From CAIWHR01 sp963809965 (GTDB taxonomy: Bacteria; Pseudomonadota; Gammaproteobacteria; Burkholderiales; Casimicrobiaceae): a DNA stretch of 64,000 nucleotides. The number at the start of each line of letters is the position of its first letter. Position 1 is the first letter of the stretch. This document shows positions 9,275-17,971 of the stretch, one piece after another. The notes under the pieces were generated by a model. The model was not told where the DNA came from, made no database searches, and worked only from the letters and a program-made list of their open reading frames with translations. Location: NCBI GenBank assembly GCA_963809965.1, contig CAWELU010000050.1:1-64000 (forward strand). The letters are read 5' to 3'. The position numbers and the translations under genes are program-made.

Positions 9275-9865
9275 TCATGACGACTGCTTGCTGCGCCCTT
9301 GGCCGGGCAGCAACTGCGCGAGTTCCGGGCCGCCGATCAGCCTGATTGCATGCTTGTTGGCAAAGGCACGTGCGTTGTCGGTGATATCGCCGGCCGCCAC
9401 GTAGATGCACTCATGCGCGTTGCGCGCTTCCTTCATGGCGTGGAGGTCGCGCAGGGCCTCGACGCCCGTGTGCGCCACCTTCCAGCGCTTGCAGCTGACT
9501 AGCGCAGTGCGCCCCTCCTTCGTGATCTCGAAATTGGCGGCAGTCCCGCTGACGGCGCTCACTCCGTATCCTTGCCGCCGATATGCCGCCTCGATGGCAC
9601 GGGAAAATTCGGCCCACGACATCGCACGAACCGCCGTGAGCGTGTTGTCGACGCGGACCCTCGATGGCGCCTGGAACTGCTTCCAGGCGGCGATACATCC
9701 TATTACCAGGAACGGCAAACCGGTGACGATGCCGAAGATCCGGTACGCCTCGGGTAGCAGCGCGATTGCCAAAGCGGTCACCGCGCCGGCGATAGCGAAA
9801 CTGATCCACCATGACGAGCGCAGCAGGACCGCGAACAGCGAGTTTTCGGCCATCTTCCACTTCAT
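9275..9865 (-). CDS. membrane-anchored Mrr-like restriction endonuclease-fold protein
   Basis: The ATG at 9865 follows GAGGCAGCGC; an in-frame start at 9976 lacks a ribosome site. The 196-residue product has two membrane helices (around residues 14-34 and 40-57), a basic linker, then a nuclease-fold domain from about residue 80: MSWAEFSRAIEAAYRRQGY, a glycine/alanine turn, the core strand TALVSCKRWK and EALRDLHAMKEA. This matches the Mrr catalytic family (PF04471), in which the Lys of the QxK-like motif (here SCK) and acidic residues cut DNA. The GxD strand is less clear, so activity is uncertain. No methylase is nearby. Family members of this layout are common and mostly uncharacterised. Confidence 0.75.
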   Translation of the reverse strand: MKWKMAENSLFAVLLRSSWWISFAIAGAVTALAIALLPEAYRIFGIVTGLPFLVIGCIAAWKQFQAPSRVRVDNTLTAVRAMSWAEFSRAIEAAYRRQGYGVSAVSGTAANFEITKEGRTALVSCKRWKVAHTGVEALRDLHAMKEARNAHECIYVAAGDITDNARAFANKHAIRLIGGPELAQLLPGQGRSKQSS

Positions 9866-9990
9866 GCGCTGCCTCGCATCTCCCCCGAAAGGGTGGGCCG
9901 GTGCGTCTGGTGTTAACGACGGCAGGCGCGCGCCGCCTATCACTGAACCCGAGGGCGCATCGATGCAGTCGAGCATCGTGACGGCCTACT

Positions 9991-10223
9991 TCATGCCGAG
10001 ACCCTCGCGGCGGAGGCGCGATGAATCGCCACGACGACCATCTCGTCGACCCCGGCGCCGCTCAACGCCACCAGCTGCCGGCTGATCAGCGAGACCCCCT
10101 GAAGCCGTATCGGTGGCTTGGGCACGCCCCCCCCATGCGCCGGCCCTCGCCGGCAGTCGGCAGCACCGCGCCGATGCGCAGCCGCGGGCAGAGCCCTCCA
10201 CCTTGTTTGAGCAGGCATCCCAT
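9991..10223 (-). pseudogene. MobA-like NTP-transferase fragment, frameshifted at a G tract
   Basis: From the ATG at 10223 the reading gives IGAVLPTAGEGRRMGG, the nucleotide-binding loop of MobA-like/MocA-like nucleotidyltransferases. It then leaves frame at a run of eight G (complement of the C run near 10126-10133). In the next frame it continues VPKPPIRLQGVSLISRQLV and GAGVDEMVVVAIHR, the expected second and third elements of the fold, and stops at 9991. Only the first 70 or so of about 200 residues remain, so the gene is truncated as well as shifted. Molybdenum-cofactor genes are not nearby. The flanks (9866-9990 and 10224-10379) show nothing else. Confidence 0.6.
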
Positions 10224-10379
10224 GATCGTGATTCTCGGAACTCGAATACGGACCGATGGAGCGTTGAGGCGAGCGTCGCGATTGAGCGCGACACGCTTCG
10301 CTGACTATAGGCTCACGGGAATGGCCGCACAAGTCGGGGCGAGGCATCTTGCTCTGCCACGCTCACTTCGATCGACAGG

Positions 10380-12914
10380 CTAGCGTACCGGGCAAGGATG
10401 CACGCCCCAGATCCCGGCCGCGTACTCGGCGATCGTGCGGTCGCTGGAAAACTTGCCGGAGCCCGCCACGTTCAGGATCGCCGTACGTGCCCATCTTTCA
10501 GGGCTGCGATAAAGATCGCAGAGTCGTCCGTCCGCTTCCAGATACGACGCGAGATCCGCCAAGTGCATGTAGTAGTCGCCGTGGGTAAGCAACGTGTCCC
10601 GCAGCGGAGCGAAGACGCCGGGCTCGTTGCGGCTGAAATAATCGGAGAAGATCAGGTCGAGTGCCGCTCTCGTTTCCGGCTCGTGGTCGTAATGCCAATG
10701 CGGGTTGTACCAGGCACGGCTGTCGGCAACCTGTTGCGCCGTAAGCCCGAAGAGGAAGAAATTCTCCTCGCCGGCTTCCTCGGCCATCTCGATGGTCGCG
10801 CCGTCGCGAGTGCCGAGGGTGAGTGCGCCGTTCATCATGAACTTCATGTTGCTGGTTCCGCTCGCCTCGTAGCCGGCGGTCGAGATCTGGTTGGAAACGT
10901 CGGTGGCGGGAATCAGCCGCTCCGCGAGCGACACGCAGTAATCGGGCAGGAACACGACCTTGAGCCGATCCTTCATGGCCGGATCGCCGTCGATCGTGCC
11001 GGCAAGGTTGTTGACGAACTTGATGATGATCTTGGCCAGGTGGTAGGCAGGCGCGGCCTTGCCGGCGAAAAAGTAGGTTCGCCTCGGCACCGCGAGGCCC
11101 GGATTTTGGCGCAGCCGGTTGTAGAGCACCACCACGCGTAGCGCGTTGAGCAGTTGCCGCTTGTACTCGTGGATGCGCTTCACCTGGCAATCGAAGATGG
11201 TGTCCGGATCGACGGCCTGGCCGGACGTTGCCTTGAGCCAGTCCGCGAAATGTCCCTTGGCCTCGCGCTTGGCATTCAGGAAATCGGCGCGGAATCCGGG
11301 GTCGTCGGCAAGCGACCGGAGCTTCGACACCTCGTCGAAATCAGTGATCCACCCTTCGCCGATCGCGGCGGTGATGGTATGGGCAAGCGCCGGGTTCGCG
11401 AGGCGGAGCCAACGGCGCGGCGTGACACCGTTGGTCCTGTTGCTGAATCGCTCGGGGAACATTTCGGCCAGATCCCGAACCGTCGTCGTGCGCAGCAGCT
11501 CGGAGTGGATTGCCGCCACGCCGTTGGTGCTGTGCGAGCCGACGATCGCCAGGTTGGCCATGCGAACCTGCCTGCTTCGTCCTTCCTCGATCAGACTGAT
11601 CCGCGCAACGCGTCCCTCGTCGCCGGGAAAGCGCGCACGCACGCCGGCAAGCAGGCGTGCGTTGATCTCGTAGATGATCGCGAGATGACGCGGCAGCAGC
11701 ATCTCGAACCACCCGAGCGGCCATTTCTCCAATGCCTCGGGCAGCAATGTGTGGTTGGTGTACGCGAGGGTGCGCCGCGTCAGGTCCCAGGCCACATCCC
11801 AATCGAGATGCGCGTCGTCGAGCAGGATGCGCATGAGCTCCGGGACCGCAAGCGTCGGGTGGGTATCGTTCAGCTGGATTGCGGCCTTCTCGGGCAGCTC
11901 GTGCCAGTCGGCGTTGCTTGCCCGGAAGCGCCGCACGAGGTCGGCCAGCGAGCATGCGACGAGGAAGTATTCCTGCAGGAAGCGCAGGCCCTGGCCGCGC
12001 GTCGTCGAATCGTCCGGGTATAGCACGCGCGTCAGCGATTCGGCGGCGAGCGTTTCGGCGAGCGCCGCAACGAAATCCCCGCGGCTGAAGCGCTGGAAAT
12101 CGAAGTAGTCGGGCGCCGCTGCCCCCCACAGCCGCAGCGTGTTGATGGTCTTGCCGCCATAGCCCACGACGGGGCGATCGAAAGGGATGCCATAGAGGCT
12201 GAATGGCTGACCGGGGACCAGGCGCAGGAGGCCGTCGCGCATCGTGATCGAGCAATTGAACCGCACCTCCACTCTTTCCTGTGGCCGAGCGATCTCCCAT
12301 GGGTCCTGGCGCCGGAGCCAATGGTCCGGCCGCTCCTGCTGCCAGCCGTCACGGACAAGCTGCCTGAATATGCCGTACTCGTAGCGCAATCCGTAGCCCA
12401 TGGCCGGCAGCTGCATCGTCGCCATCGAGTCGAGAAAACAGGCCGCGAGCCGCCCGAGCCCGCCATTGCCGAGGCCCGCATCGGGCTCCTGCTCGAGCAC
12501 GCCGAACCAATCGATGTTCTTCTGTCTGGCGAAATCCGGAAGAACCCGGTCGAGCATCAGGTTGGTGACGTTGTTCGCCAGCGACCGTCCGATCAGGAAC
12601 TCCATCGACAGGTAATACACATGCTTAGGGTTCTCGCGCGCGTAGGTTTCCTGCGTCAGCACCCACCTCTGCGAGAGGACGTCGCGCACCGACCGGGCCA
12701 ACGCCTCGTATCGCTCGCGGGGCCCCGCGGCGCTCGGCGCCACGATGTTGTCGAAGACGAGGTGACGCTCGTAGAGCGCATTGTCGGACCCCGAGAGGGG
12801 AATCTGGCCGCAGCCATATTGCGCAAGCAGCGTGGAGGCGTCGATCGTCCGGGACGCAACCGGCGTCTGGACAGGCTCGTTGAGCGAGCTCGCCTGCAAG
12901 TTGGGCGTTTTCAT
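10380..12914 (-). CDS. glgP: glycogen/alpha-glucan phosphorylase
   Basis: 844 residues. It cleaves alpha-1,4-glucan with phosphate to glucose-1-phosphate, using pyridoxal phosphate. It has full family length and motifs: YLSMEFLIGRSL near residue 110, EPDAGLGNGGLGRLAACFLDS, NDTHPTLAVPELMR, RIHEYKRQLLN, and the PLP-lysine site GTSNMKFMMNG followed by GTRDGATIEM. The C-terminus WARTAILNVAGSGKFSSD is intact. The ATG at 12914 follows a GCGGGAA element. No other glycogen gene lies in the window, so it stands apart from a glg cluster. Confidence 0.95.
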   Translation of the reverse strand: MKTPNLQASSLNEPVQTPVASRTIDASTLLAQYGCGQIPLSGSDNALYERHLVFDNIVAPSAAGPRERYEALARSVRDVLSQRWVLTQETYARENPKHVYYLSMEFLIGRSLANNVTNLMLDRVLPDFARQKNIDWFGVLEQEPDAGLGNGGLGRLAACFLDSMATMQLPAMGYGLRYEYGIFRQLVRDGWQQERPDHWLRRQDPWEIARPQERVEVRFNCSITMRDGLLRLVPGQPFSLYGIPFDRPVVGYGGKTINTLRLWGAAAPDYFDFQRFSRGDFVAALAETLAAESLTRVLYPDDSTTRGQGLRFLQEYFLVACSLADLVRRFRASNADWHELPEKAAIQLNDTHPTLAVPELMRILLDDAHLDWDVAWDLTRRTLAYTNHTLLPEALEKWPLGWFEMLLPRHLAIIYEINARLLAGVRARFPGDEGRVARISLIEEGRSRQVRMANLAIVGSHSTNGVAAIHSELLRTTTVRDLAEMFPERFSNRTNGVTPRRWLRLANPALAHTITAAIGEGWITDFDEVSKLRSLADDPGFRADFLNAKREAKGHFADWLKATSGQAVDPDTIFDCQVKRIHEYKRQLLNALRVVVLYNRLRQNPGLAVPRRTYFFAGKAAPAYHLAKIIIKFVNNLAGTIDGDPAMKDRLKVVFLPDYCVSLAERLIPATDVSNQISTAGYEASGTSNMKFMMNGALTLGTRDGATIEMAEEAGEENFFLFGLTAQQVADSRAWYNPHWHYDHEPETRAALDLIFSDYFSRNEPGVFAPLRDTLLTHGDYYMHLADLASYLEADGRLCDLYRSPERWARTAILNVAGSGKFSSDRTIAEYAAGIWGVHPCPVR

Positions 12915-13082
12915 GGGTTCCCGCTTTCAGCTATTACTTTGGTCCGAGCGGCATCGCCATCGCGCAACGCGACCCCTGCGCGGGTACTACGACCGACGAC
13001 TGTGTCGTCTGCCGCCAGCATCAGTCCGCCGCGTGTCCCAGTCCCGCTTTGGCGAAGTCGGAGATCTTGGTCATTAGCGGGT

Positions 13083-14282
13083 TCACCTTGAGCCGGCTCG
13101 GTCCGGCCTTCTCACGATGATAGCGGCCAAGGCCAGGGCACTGAAGATGCCACTGACGACAAATGTGAACGGTGCCCCGAGCTGATCCCACAATAGCCCG
13201 GCCAACGCGCTTGCCAGCAGCATGCCGATCCCGCTCACAAGATTGAAAAAGCCGTAGGCGGTACCGCGCAGATCGGCAGGTGCCGTGTCAGCCACCATCG
13301 TGGCGAGCAGTCCCTGCGTCGCGCCCATGTGCAGACCCCAGAATGCTATACCGACCCATATCCACCCGTTCCCGCATGACAACGCTGCATCCGCCGCGAT
13401 TAGCAACGTCAACCCCCACCCGAGCAGTTTGGGGTGGCTCATAGAATCCGACAGTTTGCCGAAGGGGTAGGCGCTGACGGCATATACCGCATTCATGACG
13501 ATCAGCACCAACGGCGTCAACGCCAGCGGCAGACCGCCCTGCTGAGCACGCAGGATCAGGAAGGCTTCGGAAAAGCGCGCGAGGGTAAACACCGCACCGA
13601 TAGCCACCACCCACCAATACGCGGGCGGCAGCCGGCGCAGGTTCTCGCGGCGGATCGGATTGGCAGGCTTGCCGTCCGGCTTCCGTTCGGGCTCCCGCAC
13701 ACCGAAGTGCAGGAGCGCCACCGCGAGCAAGGCCGGAACTGTCGCCACCCAGAACACTGCGCGAAAATCGTTCGCCCAGAGCAACATCAGACCCATGGCC
13801 AGCAGCGGCCCGAGGAAGGCGCCGACGGTATCGAGCGACTGCCTCAAGCCGAAGGCCGCGCCACGCACTTCGGCGGGCGCGATGTCCGCTACGAGTGCAT
13901 CGCGCGGCGCGCCGCGAATGCCCTTGCCGACGCGGTCGATCAGGCGGGCGGCCACCACCAGGCCGGCGCCGGTGGCGAGGGCGAACAGCGGTTTGGATGC
14001 CGCGCCCAGGCCGTAACCCAGCACCGCGAGCGGCTTGCGCTTGCCCCAATAGTCGGACAGCGCACCGGAGAAGATCTTCACGATCAGCGCCGTCGCTTCT
14101 GCCGCGCCCTCGATCAGCCCGATAGTGAAGGCACTCACGCCCAGCACGGTGAACATGAACACCGGAAGCAGACTGTGAATGAGCTCCGAGGAGACATCCA
14201 TCAACAGGCTGACGAATCCGAGCGCCCAGATGCTGCCAGGTATTCGCGCCGCGCGATTGGCGTGGGGATCAATTTGAGTCAT
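13083..14282 (-). CDS. MFS transporter
   Basis: 399 residues from the ATG at 14282; the upstream frame extension overlaps the divergent cytochrome gene and is not credible. About 12 hydrophobic segments are visible. The loop between helices 2 and 3 (GALSDYWGKRKPLAVLGYG) and its counterpart RVGKGIRGAPRDALVADI fit a branch of MFS permeases annotated in many proteobacteria, but the substrate is unknown. It shares a short 60-base divergent promoter region with the cytochrome gene at 14343. Assignment to the superfamily is firm; anything narrower would be guesswork. Confidence 0.88.
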   Translation of the reverse strand: MTQIDPHANRAARIPGSIWALGFVSLLMDVSSELIHSLLPVFMFTVLGVSAFTIGLIEGAAEATALIVKIFSGALSDYWGKRKPLAVLGYGLGAASKPLFALATGAGLVVAARLIDRVGKGIRGAPRDALVADIAPAEVRGAAFGLRQSLDTVGAFLGPLLAMGLMLLWANDFRAVFWVATVPALLAVALLHFGVREPERKPDGKPANPIRRENLRRLPPAYWWVVAIGAVFTLARFSEAFLILRAQQGGLPLALTPLVLIVMNAVYAVSAYPFGKLSDSMSHPKLLGWGLTLLIAADAALSCGNGWIWVGIAFWGLHMGATQGLLATMVADTAPADLRGTAYGFFNLVSGIGMLLASALAGLLWDQLGAPFTFVVSGIFSALALAAIIVRRPDRAGSR

Positions 14283-14342
14283 ACGTCTTGCTCGTGGCAA
14301 ACGCGATAATCTCTCCTCGGTGAGACTTTCTGGGGAGGCGCC

Positions 14343-14831
14343 ATGCGCGTCAAGACAATTCTCGGGGTGGCGTTGGTGGCTATCGGGACTGGCGCCTGCG
14401 CGCAGTTGGCCAGCGCACAGTCGCACCAGCACGCCATGGCGGTACCCGCCGCAGCCCAGGCCGACGCGCGGCAGCTGGTCAAGTTCCCCGAACCGATGCG
14501 CCTGCATACCATCGCCAGCATGCGCGACCATTTGCTGGCCTTGCAGGAAATCAGCGTGGCGCTGTCGAAAAACGACTTCGACAACGCTGCGCGGATCGCT
14601 GAACAACGATTGGGCATGAGTTCGCTGGAGCGGCACGGCTCCGCCCACATTGCGCCATTCATGCCGCAGGGCATGCAGGACATCGGAACCCAGATGCATC
14701 GGTCGGCGAGCCGCTTCGCGGTCGAAGCGCAGAACGCGAGTGTCGGCAACGACGTACGGCCCGCACTCGCAGCACTGGGGACCGTAATGCAGCAATGCGT
14801 GGCTTGCCACTCTGCCTATCGACTGCGTTGA
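14343..14831 (+). CDS. cytochrome c'-like c-type cytochrome, exported
   Basis: 162 residues with ribosome site GGGGAGG. An export signal (residues 1-25, cleavage near SAQ) is followed by a mostly helical domain and a single C-terminal heme motif CVACHSAYR (about 153-157). That placement is typical of class II (c') cytochromes, where four helices precede CxxCH. It would bind heme in the periplasm and act in electron transfer or gas binding. It differs clearly from the second family member at 28809-29270. It is divergent from the MFS gene. Confidence 0.85.
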   Translation: MRVKTILGVALVAIGTGACAQLASAQSHQHAMAVPAAAQADARQLVKFPEPMRLHTIASMRDHLLALQEISVALSKNDFDNAARIAEQRLGMSSLERHGSAHIAPFMPQGMQDIGTQMHRSASRFAVEAQNASVGNDVRPALAALGTVMQQCVACHSAYRLR

Positions 14832-14980
14832 TCGCTCCGTATCTCCAGCGCGACATCGCCGTATCCGGGGCCGATGGCCGCCAGTTTCAGGCGACAGGGT
14901 TCGGCCGGTGTAAGCTCCCATTGCCAACCACCGTCGGTAATCCGATGCAGATCAAGACAACGACCACAGGACCGAATCCC

Positions 14981-15436
14981 ATGAAGCGTCTCCCAAACTC
15001 AATCCGGGCGAAGTTGCGCACGGCACTCGGGGCATTGGCGGTGACGGTCTTCGCTGCGGGTGGTGCCGCCGCGGCCACGCCAGGTGTAGACGAAAGGCAG
15101 CTGTTGGATCTCGGCTTCAAGGTGCTCGTCGCGACGACAAAGGTTCAGCAGGACTGGGTGCGGAGCCTTCCTCCTGGCCGGATCAGGCCGATGCAGCGCA
15201 CTGGCAAGAAGTTCTTCATCTACCCGGATGCGACCAGGAACCAGATTTACGTCGGTGGTCCCGCGGAATATGAAGCGTATCGGGAGCTATACCCGGAAGG
15301 ACAGCAGAGTGCGCAGAATGCCGCGGCCACGACGAGTGCGTACCGCGGTAAGCAAGATGCCGCAATGCGGAACGCGACCGCTCGCGATCTGTCGGACCCC
15401 TTCCTGGGGGCAAGTTGGTCCGATCTCGGCTGGTAA
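14981..15436 (+). CDS. exported protein of unknown function
   Basis: Starting at the ATG at 14981 (ACAGGA upstream) gives 151 residues with a classic signal peptide: basic N-terminus, ALGALAVTVFAAGGAAAA core, cleavage near AAA-TPG. An in-frame ATG at 14945 is the alternative. The mature part contains KVQQDWVRSLPPGR, a GKKFFIYPDATRNQIYVGG strand pair and YEAYRELYPEGQQ, and ends in LSDPFLGASWSDLGW. I do not recognise the family. It lies downstream of the cytochrome in the same direction, about 150 bases away. Confidence 0.6.
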   Translation: MKRLPNSIRAKLRTALGALAVTVFAAGGAAAATPGVDERQLLDLGFKVLVATTKVQQDWVRSLPPGRIRPMQRTGKKFFIYPDATRNQIYVGGPAEYEAYRELYPEGQQSAQNAAATTSAYRGKQDAAMRNATARDLSDPFLGASWSDLGW

Positions 15437-15781
15437 GGATCCGGGATCTCGAATTCGACATGGCTTGATCCGGAACAGCCGCTCAGGGGAAATTTCCGCG
15501 GCGACGGAAGTCGAATTCTCGTCGCGTCCGCTTTCCCCTCCATGTTCTGTCGACGCTGCCGTGGAACGCCATCGGCATCAATCGGGCCGCCGCAAGCTGA
15601 CGCCAGCACTGCGACTGCGGGTCGATCAGCGGATCGTGCTCGCGCAGATGGTAGGGTACGCGAGATAGGCGAATTTGCAGGACCTGGCCTATACTCCTTC
15701 AGACAATGACACGCGCCGCGCAACGACGTGCGCATGAAGGCGCGGCGCTACGTGCTTATCCGCTAATCAAGGGAATCTGAG
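15437..15781. other. intergenic stretch, nothing recognised
   Basis: About 345 bases between the exported protein and the RlpA-like gene. Open readings here have no ribosome site or family resemblance. The last bases carry AAGGGAATCTGAG, which may serve as the weak ribosome site of the next gene. Confidence 0.5.
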
Positions 15782-16264
15782 ATGAAACTCTCCGTACCGC
15801 GTATTGCTGCCGTCGCGATCACGCTTGCCCTCTGCATTGCCCCCGTCGCCGCGCAGTCGCCCGCACCTGCATCCGGTGCTGGGACACCCGCGGTTCCTGC
15901 TGTCACCGCCGTGCCTGCCACCGGCACCACGCCCGCCGCCGATGCGACGGCGCCATCCGGCGTCGAAACCGGGAAGCTCGCGTGGTACGGCCGCAAGTTC
16001 GCCGGGCGCCGTACCGCCAGCGGTGAGCACTTCAATCCGAATGCGTTGACGATGGCGCACAAGACGCTGCCATTCGGCACACACGTCAAAGTCACCAATT
16101 CGAAGAACAAGAAGAGCGTCACGCTGCGCGTGAACGACCGCGGCCCGATGCAGGGGGATCGGGTTGGTGATGTTTCACTCGCCGCGGCGCAGCGCCTCGG
16201 CATGATTCGGGCGGGCGTGATCGACGCCGAGTTGCAGGTGGTATCCGCTCCCGCCAAGAAGTAG
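15782..16264 (+). CDS. RlpA-like septal ring lytic transglycosylase family protein
   Basis: 160 residues. An export signal (1-24, cleavage after VAAQ) is followed by a Pro/Ala/Thr-rich linker to about residue 60, then a double-psi beta-barrel: GKLAWYGRKFAGRRTASGE, FNPNALTMAHKTLPFGT and VTLRVNDRGPM. These are the RlpA/DPBB signatures, including the catalytic-type His and the Asp of NDRGP. No SPOR domain and no lipobox cysteine are present, so it is a short soluble periplasmic variant. A peptidoglycan-cleaving role is plausible. Confidence 0.85.
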   Translation: MKLSVPRIAAVAITLALCIAPVAAQSPAPASGAGTPAVPAVTAVPATGTTPAADATAPSGVETGKLAWYGRKFAGRRTASGEHFNPNALTMAHKTLPFGTHVKVTNSKNKKSVTLRVNDRGPMQGDRVGDVSLAAAQRLGMIRAGVIDAELQVVSAPAKK

Positions 16265-16282
16265 CGTCGGCTCGCGGTGCGG

Positions 16283-16633
16283 TTAACGCATCGCCTTACC
16301 GGTAATCCGGAGGATGTCGTCTTGCGCGTTGCCGTCGCCGTTCAGGTCCAGCATCGAGGCATGTCCCGGTGGGGCGACGCCCGACGCCGCTGTGCCGGCG
16401 CGGGCGCCCCGTAGGCCTCCCAGAAGATCGCCGAGCCGCTCGGGGCCAGCAGGCTGCGACCGCGCTTGTTTCTTTAAGCCTCGGAGGATCGCCGAGACGA
16501 GCGCCTCGGCGCGGGTTGCCGCCTCGTTCTCGCTGACGCCCAATTCCCGCTCCATCGACTGGAGGCCGCTCATCTGGGACGGCGTTTGTTGCCTTGCGCG
16601 ACTGGCAACGCTGCGGCCGCGAACAACCGGCAA
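16283..16633 (-). CDS. DUF937-like (YidB-type) small protein
   Basis: 116 residues, or 96 if it starts at the inner ATG at 16573; no clear ribosome site decides between them. A central helix (EALVSAILRGLKKQA) leads to a GDLLGGLRG turn, and the end MLDLNGDGNAQDDILRITGK matches the Asp/Gly-rich C-terminus of DUF937 proteins. It is shorter than typical members. It begins 9 bases after the stop of the binding-protein gene at 16642 in the same direction. Function unknown. Confidence 0.55.
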   Translation of the reverse strand: MPVVRGRSVASRARQQTPSQMSGLQSMERELGVSENEAATRAEALVSAILRGLKKQARSQPAGPERLGDLLGGLRGARAGTAASGVAPPGHASMLDLNGDGNAQDDILRITGKAMR

Positions 16634-16641
16634 ACGTTAGA

Positions 16642-17631
16642 TTACGGATTCAACTCGTCCGCACGCTGCAGCAGCGATTGCGGGATCGTGAGGCCGAGCG
16701 CCTTGGCCGTCTTGAGATTGATCGCGAGTTCGAACCGCGACGGTTGCTCGACGGGAAGATCGCCTGGTTTGGCACCCTTCAGGATCCGGTCGATGTACCC
16801 GGCGGCCATTTGCGCGTATTGGGCGGTCGTTGGCCCATAGCTCATCAGACCGCTTGGCGGTAGATAACGGCTGCTGCCCACGACGGCCAGGGGCAACCCG
16901 TGCATCTGCGCGAAAGCCGCGATTGCGTCGCGGTTGGTTCGGATCAGCGGTTCCGGGGGAAGCAATATCGATTGCGTGCCCGCGCTGCGGATCGCCGCGA
17001 ACGCAGCCTCGAAATCGCCCGGGCCCGAAACGTCGACGATCTGCGCCTGCATCCCCAACGTCACGGCGTCCGCCCGCATCTGCTTGACGAACGCAGTAGC
17101 GGCGTCGTTGCTTGGATTGGCGAACACGGCGACGCTCCGCAAGCGAGGGGCCGCCTCTTTGAGGAGCTGCAGCAGCTTGCGCGCGGATTCGTCGGCAAGG
17201 TAGCTCGCGCCGGTGACGTTACCACCGGGCTTCCTGTAGTCCGCGACGATCCCAAGCTCGACCGGAGTCCCCACGCCGACCATCACGATGGGTATCGACT
17301 TCGTCGCCTGCATGAGAGCGCGCGTGGCGGGCACACTCTGGACGAGAATGACGTCGGGACTCTGGGCGACGAGTCCTTCTGCCAAGGACGGCAGGCGATC
17401 GTTCCTGCCCTCCGTGGTTCGTGGCTCCAGCAACACGATGTTCCGACCGTCGATCCAGCCGAGCTTTTCCAGCTCAGGTCGCAGCAGATTGACAAGTGCC
17501 ACGACTTCGGCATGGGCGAACGCGGAAAGAGTCCCGATGCGGCGCGGCGTTACCTGACCTTGTCCACGCAGGTTGGGGGACAGGCCGACCAGGGCGCCTC
17601 CGGCTATGGCGACGAATGTCCGTCGGTCCAT
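16642..17631 (-). CDS. ABC transporter substrate-binding protein, PF04392 type (intact)
   Basis: 329 residues from the ATG at 17631, which overlaps an upstream TGA as TGATG; a GTG lies one codon earlier. The leader MDRRTFVAIAGGALVG is twin-arginine-like. Family marks: RRIGTLSAF, DGRNIVLLEPR, PDVILVQSVPATRALMQ, IPIVMVGVGTPVELGIV, KPGGNVTGASY, GLMSYGPTTAQYAQMAAGYI and the terminal RFELAINLKTAKALGLTIP. It is the second intact paralogue in the window and again lacks transporter partners. Ligand unknown. Confidence 0.9.
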   Translation of the reverse strand: MDRRTFVAIAGGALVGLSPNLRGQGQVTPRRIGTLSAFAHAEVVALVNLLRPELEKLGWIDGRNIVLLEPRTTEGRNDRLPSLAEGLVAQSPDVILVQSVPATRALMQATKSIPIVMVGVGTPVELGIVADYRKPGGNVTGASYLADESARKLLQLLKEAAPRLRSVAVFANPSNDAATAFVKQMRADAVTLGMQAQIVDVSGPGDFEAAFAAIRSAGTQSILLPPEPLIRTNRDAIAAFAQMHGLPLAVVGSSRYLPPSGLMSYGPTTAQYAQMAAGYIDRILKGAKPGDLPVEQPSRFELAINLKTAKALGLTIPQSLLQRADELNP

Positions 17632-17971
17632 CACTCAATCACCTCGTCGACAAATCGAAATCCGGCAATACTTCGCGCCCCAACGCAGCTTCCGCCCCGG
17701 GGAGTTACGCTGGACACCGGTATAGGGTCATTGTACCGGCAGGGCAACCAAAACTACTTGGATAGGCTGCGTGTGCAATAACATCAGCCCATTCATCAGG
17801 AGTGAGGCTCTTCCTCGACATTCCTTGACCATCCCGATATCCGGGCGTAGCGTCGACCAGTGTGATCCCGAAGATTGCTTCGTGTTGTCTGGAGACACCG
17901 GATGATTCCCTTCCCCGAAAAGCGCCCGACGGCGCCCTCGCGAAAATGATGGCGAGCGACAAAATGTCTGC
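17632..17971. other. intergenic stretch with a possible gene tail
   Basis: About 340 bases. On the minus strand a frame without a start codon ends FRFVDEVIE at the TGA (17633-17631) that overlaps the start of the binding-protein gene. It resembles the VDEVVE end of the paralogue at 2562 and may be the relic of a coupled upstream gene. A second minus-strand reading (17962-17705) contains GITLVDATPGYRDG but has no recognisable family. Confidence 0.4.

Noticed and set aside
13083..14927. Longer MFS protein starting at 14927
   Set aside because: The extra 215 residues are antisense to the cytochrome gene; the membrane protein proper starts at 14282.
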